Assembly (NCBI GenBank): GCA_003988855.1
Contig: QYAI01000026.1
Coordinates: forward strand, 1 to 64,000
Direction: 5' to 3'
Origin: Arachnopeziza araneosa
Taxonomy: Eukaryota; Ascomycota; Leotiomycetes; Helotiales; Arachnopezizaceae
DNA length: 64,000 nucleotides
Part shown: positions 43,945-55,318 of the stretch, one piece after another
How the letters are laid out: each line of letters starts with the position of its first letter
How positions within the stretch are numbered: the first letter of the stretch is position 1
Notes under the pieces: generated by a model
What the model saw: the letters and a program-made list of their open reading frames with translations, nothing else
Told to the model about the DNA's origin: nothing
Database searches by the model: none
Program-made: the position numbers and the translations under genes

Positions 43945-44352
43945 ATGTACCTGCAGATACTCCTTCATCTATCCTGTTTATTCTGTTCCTTCGGACTCTC
44001 CACAATTGCACTCTCCAATCTTTACAACCTCGAGAATGGACCACGGATTTTGGAGAATGGTAAAATGAAAAAAGAAGTTTGGAGAGTTCAACTGCAGAGG
44101 ATCGAAGCGCACAGCGTTGAATTGCGGAAGATTGAAATCGAAATAGAAGAGCAAATCTCGAGGATCCAAGTGCGGAGGATCGAAGCGCAGATATCCCAAA
44201 TAGAGAGATGTAAGAAGGAAATTCAAAGGCTGAAGGAGGAAATCGAAGAGGAAACAAAACACGAGAAGGAAACCTTTGTCCTCTCTTCTCTGTCAATGAC
44301 CTACAATCAAATCTTGCTAATTGCCAGCAAGGTTTCTTGTTCATATGACTAG
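43945..44352 (+). CDS. Possible small secreted coiled-coil protein, 135 residues
   Basis: ATG 43945 opens a frame that begins with a hydrophobic leader-like stretch (MYLQILLHLSCLFCSFGLS). Residues ~45-105 are a highly charged coiled coil (RIEA..ELRKIEIEIEEQIS..IQVRRIEAQISQIERCKKEIQRLKEEIEEE). The coding DNA has an internal repeat: a GGATCGAAGCGCA element occurs twice, ~75 bp apart, giving the two RIEA segments. No family is recognised. There is no nearby homologous gene and the ORF could be a lucky open frame, but leader plus coiled coil is an uncommon chance combination. Confidence 0.35.
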   Translation: MYLQILLHLSCLFCSFGLSTIALSNLYNLENGPRILENGKMKKEVWRVQLQRIEAHSVELRKIEIEIEEQISRIQVRRIEAQISQIERCKKEIQRLKEEIEEETKHEKETFVLSSLSMTYNQILLIASKVSCSYD

Positions 44353-45783
44353 GTTGAACCGGCGACACGATCTCGGGGCAGGTTGCGCGGAAATTGGGCG
44401 CGCAGTCATCGAGACAACTTATTACGCAAAGGACTTGGAACCGGACCCGGAATTTGGTGGGGTAACATTATTATTTATCGATAGAGATATTCATAATTGC
44501 AATAGAGTTTAGAGGTTGGCTGGTCGTCACGGACATAAAATTCAGAGAATCTTCTCTGACTTCCGCGCAAAGTCTATTTGATGCAGATTTGCTCCTCTCC
44601 CTGGAAACTGAAAAGTTATTTTATGCATTCGAGTATATGGCGTCCCTTGAACATTTCCTGCTATTCTTTCCCTTGTCTGGTAAACCTCGTCACCACAGGA
44701 AGAACAGACAACAACAAACTCGGCAATTTTAGGTCGCAAAACACAACGAGAAGAGAATTTAGGATATGTTATCTTCTGAAAAATGAGATACGAAGCAGGC
44801 GAGGAGGTGGAATCATCTCAAATCAAGCCATTCTCGATCGAGTGATTCTGTCTGGAATGTCTCTCGATGAAGTCGGGCTTGGTAAATCTAGATTCGATCA
44901 GTTCGCGATAAATCAAATCAACTCAAGCAAACTCAAGCCTGTTCAAAACCGTGGAATGTTGAGCCATGGTGAGCAGGCATTCCTCTCATCTGTACATTCT
45001 GTACGAACGCAAGACAAGGACTCCTTTGATGTACTCTATCTCGATCATCCTGCATTGTATTTACCTTCTCCATAGGATCTGGTGGGGAGTCATCGTCTAC
45101 TTCTTCGGTCTGCTTCATCCGCGCCTGAGCCATATCGATGTATTTTTCGGACGAACAATCAGCTAGAATGCCATGGCAAACCTTGTTCTTGTTGAAGAGG
45201 CGCTATGCGTCCGTTTCTATGTAAGAGTGGTTAACTGTCTTGACATGTTTTTCAGGCTTGGAACCTTCCTCTCTGTATTATTTCTGGGGTGCTGTTGGGT
45301 TTTCATGGAGAGTTTCGAACTTGGAGGACATTATTCAGGATCAAGCCAGCGATGACCTTATCACATAAGACTGATGCTCGTTACATACTTGTTGTTGCCT
45401 TCTTCATGAGCTGTCACTTCTCTTGCGCTTGTAAGCGAAAGGAAAAGGAGGCAGTTCACGTGACTCCGGATGATGCATTTCTCCTGGAAGTACCGGTATT
45501 TGAACAGAGCCTCGGAACAAGTATCTTTCTGCATATTGAAGAGGGAGTCTTACACAATGGAGTTATCGTCAAAGTGACGTCCGCATGTTACCCAAGATCT
45601 CACTCTCGTGACATCTCCAGATCAAGAGTTGCAAAACTGCCGGGGGCAAAACATCATGAATGTTTCTGCCAAGGAGAGAAATTGCTCAGTTCAATGCAGT
45701 TTCGATTCCGAAGCCGCTGCTGCGTTTCCAATTCCCTCAATGATACTCGTGGTCGGTGAGTCAGAGGGGCCATCCTCGATCAT

Positions 45784-45844
45784 GATATGATGCTATGATG
45801 CTATGATGCTATGATGCGATGCTATGCTATGCTATGCTATGCTG
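45784..45844 (+). repeat. ATGATGCT / ATGCT microsatellite
   Basis: Units of ATGATGCT followed by runs of ATGCT. Located about 670 bp upstream of the ATG at 46515. Likely variable in length between strains. Confidence 0.85.
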
Positions 45845-46514
45845 TATGCATGTCAGCCACGCTCGAACGTTCCGCCGCTTCCCCCCAACCGCTGACGCTC
45901 AAATTATATAGGGCAGGTCTCTCCTCCCGAGAGGCCCTCCGAGAAAACAGTCACTCAGAGGTGTATTGAGCAATCAGAGTGCAGGATTGGAGGGAGGTGA
46001 CTCCCTCAGTTGCGGACGGGGAAGTGGCCCCAGGCCACAATGAGGAAGAGCCATTGGAGATGGGGCTTAACCTAAAAGGGCTGGCCGAAAGGATGGCGTT
46101 CCACTTGGCAAGGCGGTGCAGCATCCACCGGCAAGCCACCACTCAGCGTGCACGGAGATTACATGACGGCCGGGTCAGAGCCAATGAGGCTTCGCTTCGC
46201 CTGCGGTCACCCCCCATGTCATGGTCCTTTCCCTTTTAGGCCTCGCCGGGCGCTCTTGCTATTTGCGCAGCCTGGGGAAATCTGCCTCGTACTTGCGACT
46301 CGAGAAATTCTTAATAGTCTCAGCTTTTCCTCGACTGCATCATTCTTCTCCATCCTCCGTAAGATTCTTCTCCGCTCGCCAGGACACTCATACTCCTACT
46401 CATCGTCGCTGTTTTGAGAACGCCGACGGTTCGAGTCATTCGGCAGACCAATCCACCTTGACCCCTCCAAGATACACACCCAATTGACAGCGCTATCAAA
46501 GCATCCCAGTCTCA

Positions 46515-48885
46515 ATGGCATCCTCTTTCACCATCACCCAGCCCTTTTTGGGCGCTCCTCTCCAATTCCAACCTGCTCTTGGCTCTCAGGAGCTGGACAC
46601 TCTCATTGATTTCTATGTCCCTGGCACTGCAGCCAAGCAGGATAAGCTCTCCAGCGTAACAATTGACTTCTACCTCAATGCCACCGTCGATATCAATACC
46701 GGCGCTCTCACCAAGACGTACAATGTCTTCCCTTCTGAATGGGCCACCACGTCTTTTGAACAGAGCCCAACCCAATCCCAAAGCTCCGGCTTCTCCCCAG
46801 CAATTTATGCCCCCAGCCCAGGCTCTTCTGCCACTTTCGGCCAAGATTCTGGATATGGATCTATCACCATGACTCCACCAACCAAGACACAAGGTGGTAG
46901 AGTGGCCAAGAAGGCCAAGAAAGAAGTCAAGAAAGTCGATGAAACAAGACTTCCTGGTTTCTCCATCCTCACCAAGGACGGAATCGATGTCACCAGTACT
47001 GCTGGTCGCGGAACGAAGACGAAGGAACAGCGTGAGCACGCTCACCTGATGAGAATTATGAAGGCTTGTGATGAATGCAAGAAGAAGAAGATAAGAGTGA
47101 GTTTTATTTTTCGTCTTGCTGAACAGAAAACTAACTTGCTATTAGTGCGATCCTTCCCACCGCAGGTCGCATAATGACATGTCACGATCCTCCACATCTA
47201 CTTCCAAAACCTCTTCAAGCTATTTGGACCCTAGTCCGACGGGCACGGTTCCTTCAACATCACGGCAAGCCACGCAAAGCAGCACTCCTGCATCTTTCAG
47301 CCCCTCCAACGGCATAGATGACTTTATTCTCTTCCCTGAAGGTTCTGATGTCTGGAACCCTGCTGACCTGGCACTCGAGACCCAAGATATCAGTGAATTT
47401 AACTTTGATATTAACTCTCTTGACTACACCAACTACTCCCCAATGAACGTCAGCCCTCAATCTTTCGACTACTCTTTCTACCAACAACCATCAAGCTTCC
47501 AATCTAACAATCAACCATCATTGACACAAGAATTCTCTGATCAGTTCGATTGGGTTGATTCACTAGATGTCCAACTACCGCAAACTTCCCTCCAATCATC
47601 AAGCCAAGCGAACACCTCAGGCCAACTAGAGCAACAAGGCCTCCTAACGGTGCCCCAGAGCCGACTTTACCAATCAATCTCATCTCAAGATTCTGGACAG
47701 CAAGATAGCTCATTCCTAGGCGTAGAGCTTGTACAGCCATTCGCTCAGGAATCAAATTCTGTGCAACAATCTCCGCGTGCTACCCTCTCACTAACGACTG
47801 ATCCATCGCAATTTGTACAAGAATCTTCTGGTGGTAGTCTAACATCTCATTCCCGGGCATTCTCTTGGTCTCCAATAGAAATGACTACATCGTCAGATGT
47901 ACTACTTCAAGGCCATGACGATACGACCGTTCCAACGCCCGATTCAAGCAGGAATGCCCGTAGTAGCCGCAAGAGATCTGCTCCACATGATGAGGTTCAA
48001 CAACAAGTCCTAGCTGGCCTACAAACTAGGGTCTCTCCAGTATCGGCCACGAGCTCCAACGACTCACTAATTCTTGTGGATCCATCAGATCCATATAACA
48101 GACAATCAGATGGACACGCCTCTTCATCCTCATCTCATGCGAATGAGTGCGGTTGTGGTTCAGCTAGCAGCTCCCGAGAACAAAGACCCCAAGGCCTATT
48201 CTTCCCAACCGTGAGATCCTCGAGACTTGATCAGTCGTATAGTCCTATCCTACAACGTTCCGAAACGGAGAATATAGCAGACTATGCACGAGAACCAACT
48301 GTACAACTGACCCAGTCTAGCCATACCAATGTCTCTGATTCGGACAGCCTACCCAGCCAGAGCAGTCAACAAAAGGCTTCCCTCCGAACGACTGGCCCCA
48401 TCTCGTCTGGCCTTGCCGTAAATGCGAACAGCCAACAACACACTCAAGTCTCTGATGTTCCTAGGTCAGAACTACTCTACAGTCTTCCACGCCAACAGCA
48501 GGCACTGTCACCCTCGACAAGCCTAGGCTTCGCCATTCTCGCTTTTGCGTCGATCTTTGCTGCTCCAGCAATGGAGTACATATCTACATTCCAGACAATC
48601 GGTGCATCGTGGCTTGAGGCACAACAGCCCTTTGTCGCTGCTACAAGTTTAATCTTCTGCGCTGCATTGGTATCGCAGGTCCCTCAACTTATTTCATTTG
48701 CATGGCATTCAGACATGGGGAAATGGATTGGGATCGCAGTCTTAGGGTACCTGACGGGGAACGATCGTCACCGTCAGAATGATGTTGATTGTCACGCGAA
48801 CGGTTCAGGATTGACGGCAGTTGGAGATGAGTTTTTGGATTTGTTTGGGGAGATGAGATCAGTGACTGTTATGGGGATGAGCTAG
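46515..48885 (+). CDS. Half zinc-cluster protein with C-terminal membrane pair (paralogue 2)
   Basis: Two exons, 46515-47096 and 47146-48885, split by a 49-nt phase-0 intron (GTGAGT donor), giving 773 residues. The motif reads REHAHLMRIMKACDECKKKKIR|C with a following CDPSH, so it is C-x2-C-x6-C-x3-H. As in the paralogue at 40532, the intron sits exactly before the third Cys and no second half of a Zn2Cys6 cluster follows. A Lys-rich region (KKAKKEVKK) precedes it. The middle ~400 residues are Ser/Gln-rich, like an activation domain. Two hydrophobic segments lie at about 653-673 (LGFAILAFASIFAAP) and 690-708, and the C-terminus is short. The extra zinc fingers of paralogue 1 are absent. A DNA-binding role is inferred; the membrane anchor needs proof. 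Confidence 0.75.
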
Positions 48886-49322
48886 ATACCATCTTGTTTC
48901 TTTTTCGTGGGTGGAGAGGAGGCGGGGGAATGGTGTCTTACGTTGATAGTACAGATAGGTCGTAGGATCTTTGATATATACAACTATCAACGGCATTATA
49001 GACCTTCTTGCATGCTTGAGAAGTGATAGGCGAGATTTACGTGTGACAATAATACTTATTATCAGCTTATAAAATGCAACCATGACTACAAAAAGCGATG
49101 GAATAAACAATGACATTTCATTTTATTTCTCAGTATCTGTATGAGCAAGCCTTAGCCCTCCATTCCTGCAAGGAACGCCTCCCCTCATTCAATTTATGCG
49201 GTATGCCATGCCTAAATCCTCCCAGAAAATGAGCCCCAGTGAAATAATATATCAATACAATATGACTCGGATTAGATCTTAGAAGAAAGTACCACTCTCC
49301 TCGCTTCCCATCCCCGCTTCAA
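48886..49322. other. Intergenic region between convergent genes
   Basis: About 440 bp between the stop codons of the zinc-cluster paralogue (+) and the HAM1-like gene (-). It presumably holds both 3' UTRs. No repeat or gene is seen. Confidence 0.5.
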
Positions 49323-51608
49323 CTAGACCATGTTCCTAACATGAGTATCAAAAATCTCATTTCTCCACCCATGCGCATTCGTAGCATTCTCATCGACCAC
49401 CTCCCCAGCTCTAACGGCCTCCTCATCCCACAGTTTGACCACACTACCAGGTGCGTAGACACCCGCGAAGATATTTCTTCTTTCGTCAGCGGCACCTCTG
49501 ACGCCGATGTTCGAGTAGAGGTCTGGATCATCCGCGGGGGTGAGACGAGTGAGGACTGCTTTCACAAATGTGCGTAGATCCTGAGGATCGGAGATGCGTG
49601 TAGCGCGGAGGCGTTCACGGGCGAAGAGCAACTCGCGGTTTGCAGCGTGGAAGAAATCAGCAATGGCGGAGGCGAGAGTGTGTTCAAGGACTTTCCGGAG
49701 GATTGGGCGGAGGAGAGGCTTGAATATCCAGGCGAGACAAGCGAATTTGGATTTGCGGAGGGTGTAGGAGAGGTGGTGGATCTTGACGCGGACGGATTTC
49801 AAGGTAAGGATCTTCTCGAGACGTTCCCGCCCGATTTCGACGTCGAGTTCGATGTCTAACCCGCGATCGTCAAGCTCAAAGGAGGTGATTCCTTCGTCTG
49901 CTAGTCGGAGAAGGCCTTTGTGAGCGCGGAGCCAGAAGCCGACTTCGTCGGCGCGGAGGGAGAGACCTTGGATTTTTATAGTTACGAGGGATTGGACGGT
50001 GGAGACGGTGCGGAAGCGGGCTTTGTGGATGGTGAGGTCGTTGTAAGTTTGGAATTTGAGGCGGAAGGGGAGGAAGGAGGTATTGTTAATAGTGCGGCCG
50101 GGTTCGAGGATTAAGTTCTCGAGTAGGAGGTCAATCTCGGGGACGGATACTTCGAGACGAGGGATGGGGACGTATTGGATTGCCTGGATGAAGAGAGGGA
50201 TGAAGACCGTGTAGGTGTCGCTTAAGAGCTCGGGATTGGTGATGTTGTTCACTGGTGATAGAACGCTCCATAGTCGGAGTGTGGTGGTGATTAGCTTGGA
50301 GACATCTTGGTCGTTGACTACTGAATTGAACGTTCTCCGCGATTGCACAAGAAGAGCATCGATATCCTTTCGAAGTGGAGACTCGGTTCCGACATCCTTC
50401 GATTTCTCTTTCAGCTCATTAAGCTTGTTGGAGGCCGAATCAAAGAAATCAGGATCAGTGAGCATCTGTTGGACAGACTTTGAAAGTTCTATCATGAGGT
50501 TTTCAAACTCGGGATCTTTCTGTGAGTGTGACATGACTTGGTTTACTCGGTTCTCAAGCTCCTGCCATTCTTTCTTGTCGCCGAAAGAGCTAAGAAGTAA
50601 CCAAGCATTTTTGATAGCACGATCGAGTGCATCATTGGTATGGACGTCGTCCTGGACTGTGCTGATGGTCTGATCTACAGCTCGGGAATAGACCTGAGCA
50701 TACCTCTGGATGAGGAGCCCAATAGTGTTCACCGAGTCAGAGTAATCGTTTCTCTTTACGAGTTTAGTGACAGCCCCTTTCAGACGATAGATCAATGTCT
50801 TCCTCTGTTCGCCTGTGAAGTTCTCCTCGGCACTCTCTACTGCTTGCAAGCCAGCCTTTTTAATACCATTTGCAATAACATTTCCAATCTCAGCCGCTTC
50901 TGCTCCAAGCTCTTCTCCAGTAGGTGGTGGACCTTCTTCAGTTCCTGGATTTTGGATAGTTTCACTTTCTTCTGCCGAAGGCTCGATCTGTTTCGCAGCT
51001 TCTTCTGCAACATCCGAGACGGTGTTGGCGGTGTCTGCGAAGACCTGTCTTCCGATTGTGTTCAAATCAGATAAAAATATTCTAAAATCAGAATTCGTCA
51101 AGAGAAGACTTCCCACTGTCTTAATGCTTGCATAAGCTAATACGATTAGCATAAAATTGAGCCAAATATTGCGTGACTTACCAGCAGCAGCATCTGCTCT
51201 GGCTCTAGTATTTGTAGCACTCTGAATTAGATCAGTCGCGTCCACTGACATCCTAGCATGAAGCAAGAACCAGATAAAGTCTTGGATTTGATCTTTATCA
51301 TTCTTATTTCGTAACAAATCAATAAATTCCATCAACCACTGTTTCGAGTATTTCAACAGCTTTCGACCACTCTCGCTCAAGCCTGGAGTATCTAGATTCA
51401 GAACATCTGATGCTAATAGCGTTCTCAAGTTGATGATGGCCTGTTCTGTGGAGGGCATAAATCCTTTGGAGAGAGCTCTCAGCATCTGATATGTGTGCAT
51501 CTTTTGATGAGCCGCTCTCTGAAGTGAGGTGCTATCCTCATATTGTGGTAACAAAGGTTCCCGATCGCCATTTCGAGATTTCTTTCTAGAACCGAAGCAG
51601 GAAGACAT
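49323..51608 (-). CDS. HAM1-like fungal protein (BPI/lipid-binding type C-terminus)
   Basis: Single frame of 761 residues, with ATG at 51608. The upstream TTG continuation is not used because no ATG precedes it. The sequence reads like the fungal HAM1-like N/C-terminal domain proteins: an early LLPQYEDSTSLQRAAHQKMHTYQMLRAL block, then SKGFMPSTEQAIINLRTLLASDVLN, a single hydrophobic segment (IWLNFMLIVLAYASIKTVGSLLL), acidic linkers, helical regions and a beta-rich C-terminal half that resembles bactericidal/permeability-increasing-type lipid-binding folds. These proteins are largely uncharacterised. A membrane-lipid role is inferred from the fold only. A cysteine near the N-terminus (MSSCFGS) could be lipidated. 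Confidence 0.75.
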   Translation of the reverse strand: MSSCFGSRKKSRNGDREPLLPQYEDSTSLQRAAHQKMHTYQMLRALSKGFMPSTEQAIINLRTLLASDVLNLDTPGLSESGRKLLKYSKQWLMEFIDLLRNKNDKDQIQDFIWFLLHARMSVDATDLIQSATNTRARADAAAGKSRNIWLNFMLIVLAYASIKTVGSLLLTNSDFRIFLSDLNTIGRQVFADTANTVSDVAEEAAKQIEPSAEESETIQNPGTEEGPPPTGEELGAEAAEIGNVIANGIKKAGLQAVESAEENFTGEQRKTLIYRLKGAVTKLVKRNDYSDSVNTIGLLIQRYAQVYSRAVDQTISTVQDDVHTNDALDRAIKNAWLLLSSFGDKKEWQELENRVNQVMSHSQKDPEFENLMIELSKSVQQMLTDPDFFDSASNKLNELKEKSKDVGTESPLRKDIDALLVQSRRTFNSVVNDQDVSKLITTTLRLWSVLSPVNNITNPELLSDTYTVFIPLFIQAIQYVPIPRLEVSVPEIDLLLENLILEPGRTINNTSFLPFRLKFQTYNDLTIHKARFRTVSTVQSLVTIKIQGLSLRADEVGFWLRAHKGLLRLADEGITSFELDDRGLDIELDVEIGRERLEKILTLKSVRVKIHHLSYTLRKSKFACLAWIFKPLLRPILRKVLEHTLASAIADFFHAANRELLFARERLRATRISDPQDLRTFVKAVLTRLTPADDPDLYSNIGVRGAADERRNIFAGVYAPGSVVKLWDEEAVRAGEVVDENATNAHGWRNEIFDTHVRNMV

Positions 51609-52098
51609 GTTTGAAGGGTAAGATCTCCTGGGTATGAGTGCTGGCAAAGATGAAAGTCGGACGCTGGAGATGGGATTGGCGCTGTGATGTGGTAGTCAAT
51701 ACTATGATATGGGATTGGAGCTATGGGATTGCAGCTGTGACATGGGAATGTCAAAACTCGATGACGGTTGACCTCAGCTCTTATGCATGAAGACACGACA
51801 TTGAACGACGTACACGAAAAATGGTGTATGCCGCGGGACACCGTAGGCCAATTAATTGTCAAGAGAAGTTCTAGACAATATCGTCCCCTCTTCTGTGTGT
51901 TAGTGGTGTGCCTCTTCCCTGCTCAACAGTGCCATGAAGCTCCTAGCCCTCTTTCCGTCCATTACGTCAGGGGCGTCAGCAGCTGGAGAAAAGTTCCTCC
52001 GATCCGCTTATCGTCGATAAGCTTTCGACAACAGTGGGCAATGCTTTCGCCGTGTGCGGTTCAAAATTAAATACAACCATTCTCATTTTCATCAAGCC
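51609..52098. other. Divergent promoter region, HAM1-like and VMS1
   Basis: About 490 bp between two divergent start codons (51608 minus, 52099 plus). It contains no supported gene and presumably both promoters. Confidence 0.5.
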
Positions 52099-54170
52099 AT
52101 GGATCAGCGGAAGGAGGATATTACGAGACGGCCGTTATATGGTATGACCTGATATTTGAAGTCTGCGAGATATACAGCTGTTAAGTGATCCTCACAGTGT
52201 ATGACCTCCCAGAGGACGTCCTCAGTACGTTGGCCATAAAAGACAACGCGGGTGAAGAGCTACAAGATGGGCTCCCTAGCTCGGATCTTTCAGGATCACA
52301 AGTGCAATCAGAAAGCATAGTTGGAGCAAAGGCATGCTCCCTGTGCAGAATATCATTCCATACAGTCGAAGAGCAACGAGGCCATACTAGGTCGGATCTA
52401 CATGGCTACAACTTGAAGCAGAAAATCAGAGGAGGGACACCAGTCACGGAGGCAGAATTCGAGAAGCTAGTTGGAGGTAAAGATTTAATTCTATCATATG
52501 CCTCTGACTGACTTGTACTAGATCTTGATGAAAGTCTTTCAGGCTCTGACTCATCCGATTCTGAGGATGATGAGGATGGCAACGCACGGAAGGAGACCAC
52601 CCTGAGTGCGTTATTAAAGAAACAAGCGGCTCTCTCCCCAAGAAACAGAGAAGATGGGGACGAGTTAGAGCGAAGGAAACGGAAACGAGGCTCCGGAAAA
52701 GCTCCGTTATACTGGTTCAAGACACCAACGCTTCCATCTAATACATATCTCGGGGTATATCGCGCAATTTTTACGAATGAAGAACAGGAAAACGAATCTG
52801 CCATTCTAGATATAATTCAAAAAAAGCAATTATCTCCCAAGCCACAAGCAAAAGTTCCCACAGATTCTAGCGGAGTGCCATTGCCGACTGCCTACAAGGA
52901 ACCTCATATCTTCTTGTGTATGATTGGAGGAGGTCATTTTGCTGCTATGGTGGTTTCACTAACGCCAAAACAAACCAGATCAACCCCAACAGGCCCTCTA
53001 ACTAAAGAAGCGACAGTCTTGGCGCATAAAACTTTCCACCGATACACTACTCGTCGAAAACAAGGTGGCGCGCAGTCCTCAAATGATGCTGCGAAAGGTG
53101 CTGCGCACTCAGCAGGTTCCAGCCTTAGAAGATATAATGAACAGGCTCTTACAGATGAGGTCCGATTACTACTCCAGGATTGGAAAGACATGGTTGATAC
53201 TTCAGAACTCATTTTTATTCGGGCTACTGGAAATACTAACCGAAGAACTCTGTTTGGACCTTACGAGGGACAGGTACTTCGTCAAAACGATCCTAGAATT
53301 CGAGGTTTCCCGTTTAACACCCGCCGAGCAACCCAGAATGAGCTCATGAGAGCATTTGTCGAACTCACTAGAGTCAAAGTGCTTGAAGTAGACGAAGTAG
53401 CCGTAGCAGCAGCAAAACAAGCAACTGAAGATGCTGCCAAAAAGTCAGCGGAAGCGAAAGCAAGCAAGCAGTCTACCCCGGCAACATCCAAAAAATCGAA
53501 AGAAGAGGAGCTTGCAATCTCTCATACCCAACAAATACAAACCCTAATACGGCGGTCTAAACTCCCAGCATTACTTTCTTACCTTAAAGAGAATGACATT
53601 CCTATGGATTTCCGTTTCGAGCCACAGACTACACAGCAAAACCACCACTCGCCAACCGCATTGCATTTAGTAGCTAGCCAAAATTCAGCACCCCTTATTT
53701 CCGGCCTTATCACGAAAGGAAAAGCGGATCCTACAATCCTAAATGGAGATGGCAAGACACCATTCGACCTTTCTGGTGACCGTGCAACTCGAGACGCATT
53801 CCGCGTCGCGAGATTCGAGTTGGGGGAGAAGGCCTGGGATTGGGAAGCAGCACATGTTCCTCCCGCCATTTCCAAGTCAGAGTCTGATAAGAGAGCTGCT
53901 GCAGAAAAGAAAGAAGAGGCTCAAAAGGAGGAAGATCGTAGACAGGCTGAAGCAGAGCGACTCAAAACTGAAGGCCCTAAAGTGGCTAGTAATACTCCTT
54001 TGGGAAAAGCGGCGGGAAAAGGCCGCTCACTTGCACTAGGGCAAGTGGCTAAAACTGCGCAGGAGAAGAGAGAGGAAGAAGCTAGGGGAATGACGCCTGA
54101 GATGAGGATGCGACTTGACAGGGAGAAGAGAGCAAGAGCTGCAGAAGCGAGGATGAAAGGAGGGAGTTAA
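52099..54170 (+). CDS. VMS1: Vms1/ANKZF1 peptidyl-tRNA release factor
   Basis: Three exons, 52099-52141, 52198-52476 and 52522-54170 (introns 56 and 45 nt), giving 656 residues. A C2H2 zinc finger is formed by C61, C64, H77 and H83. A VLRF1 (release-factor-like) domain spans roughly 190-345. It has FLCMIGGGHFAAMVVSL and HRYTTRRKQGGAQSSND, with the catalytic-type Gln at about residue 292 inside a GGAQ loop, and the AHSAGSSLRRYNEQAL block that is strongly conserved in Vms1/ANKZF1. Ankyrin-like repeats follow (ALHLVASQNSAPLI, DGKTPFDLSGD), and the C-terminus is a coiled, basic VIM-type tail (RLDREKRARAAEARM) that suits binding to Cdc48/VCP. Vms1 releases stalled nascent chains from peptidyl-tRNA in ribosome-associated quality control. 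Confidence 0.95.
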
Positions 54171-54474
54171 GGGTCTTGTTGAACGAATGAACGCCCTGAT
54201 TCCAAAGCAGTGTCTTGTCGAAATTTCAAATTCTCAGGAAAGTGTAGGTCTGCTTGATCTTTGATACACAAGGTACGTCTCTTCTTAATTTCCTTGATGT
54301 ACAGATATGAGAATCTTACCACATTTCACCCCAAGCCTGGGAGTAACAGAAAGTTGTTACCTCTTCAATTGTGCGTCACAAGACTTTTTACTTATTTCGT
54401 TTTTCATCTTCATTTTTGTGTAATTGCAATATCTGTTGAGTACTTCCAAAAAAGGGCTTTCCTCACACGAGATC
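54171..54474. other. Intergenic region between convergent genes
   Basis: About 300 bp between the VMS1 stop and the DUF427 stop. 3' UTRs; nothing else is seen. Confidence 0.5.
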
Positions 54475-55013
54475 TCACAGCCACCTCGTTTCCTTATCTC
54501 CTTTGATAGTCCCTGTCAACTCGGAAGTGGTCCACTGAACACATTAGTATAGTCCTGCCTCACTCTTATAACAGCATCTTAACTCACCCCGCCATAGAAA
54601 TCTCCCGGCTGAGGAATCACCAATTCTCCATCGACATAGCAGTCCCAAGGCCCAACATAAAAGCTCACATAATCCTTAATGTCTTTGAATTCTTTATTTG
54701 GATTTTCATAGCTCCATATCCTATCTTTGACTACTATCTCTCCATCCTCAGAGGGGAGAGTGATGGAATGATAAGATGCCCATCCTTTCCATTCACACAA
54801 TGTGGTTTTATTGGGTGCCTTGGTTAGAGGTAGTTTTAGAGATGAGAGAGGTAGGTAGTAAGTTGGTGGGTGATAGGTCTCTAGTACCCAATAGGCCGAG
54901 GTGGTTTCTGCTATGGTTTGGTTTTTGTATTTTACCAGGAGGTGCCTCGCGGTGCGTTCGAGGAGGGGCGGACGGGGAAAGGATTGTACGTTGAGGGGAG
55001 GTTTTGGGGGCAT
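54475..55013 (-). CDS. DUF427 family protein
   Basis: Two exons, 55013-54588 and 54534-54475 (53-nt phase-0 intron), giving 161 residues. Without the splice the frame would stop after the DFYGG motif. Joining it gives GDFYGGWTTSELTG, the expected end of DUF427. Other hallmark blocks are CEWKGWASYHS and DYVSFYVGPWDCYVDGE. The family is a compact beta barrel of unclear biochemical role, seen in bacteria and fungi, often as a single-domain protein. The first ~25 residues are Pro-rich and may be a flexible tail. The gene is divergent from DID2 with about 305 bp between start codons. Confidence 0.85.
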
Positions 55014-55318
55014 TTTAGGGAAGTAAATTTAGTTATGAGCAGGAACTATGGAGAGAGATTTTCTGCAATGGAAAAGAAGGTAACACAAAACCATCCGAAA
55101 CAAATTGGAGCGCATAATAAATGCTGGAGGGGTAGATATAAATCTGCTATTCTGGCGCCTAAGCCTTCCGTAGCAGCCGCAACGTCACCAGCCGATTGCA
55201 CCGTTCTCGACCGCGAGGCTGTGCAAACCCAACTCTTTTCCAACCACCACCAACGCCATATCGAATCTCCTCCCCCTATAATAAAACTTCCGTATCTAAT
55301 TCTCTTCAATCATCCGCC
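55014..55318. other. Divergent promoter region, DUF427 and DID2
   Basis: About 305 bp between two divergent start codons (55013 minus, 55319 plus). A TATAATA element at 55277 precedes the DID2 start by about 40 bp and is a candidate core promoter. The rest must serve both genes. Confidence 0.5.

Larger units (their letters stand above)
42430..46514. other. 4.1-kb region between the two zinc-cluster paralogues
   Basis: No gene is firmly supported. There is one possible coiled-coil ORF (43945-44352) and a possible exon fragment (43627-43864), both listed separately. Longer frames at 44578-45075 and 45289-45759 show no domain. A microsatellite lies at 45784-45844, and the last ~500 bp is the upstream region of the 46515 gene. 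Confidence 0.5.

Noticed and set aside
49647..51135. Plus-strand frames opposite the HAM1-like gene
   Set aside because: Antisense shadows of the 761-residue gene with no domain of their own.
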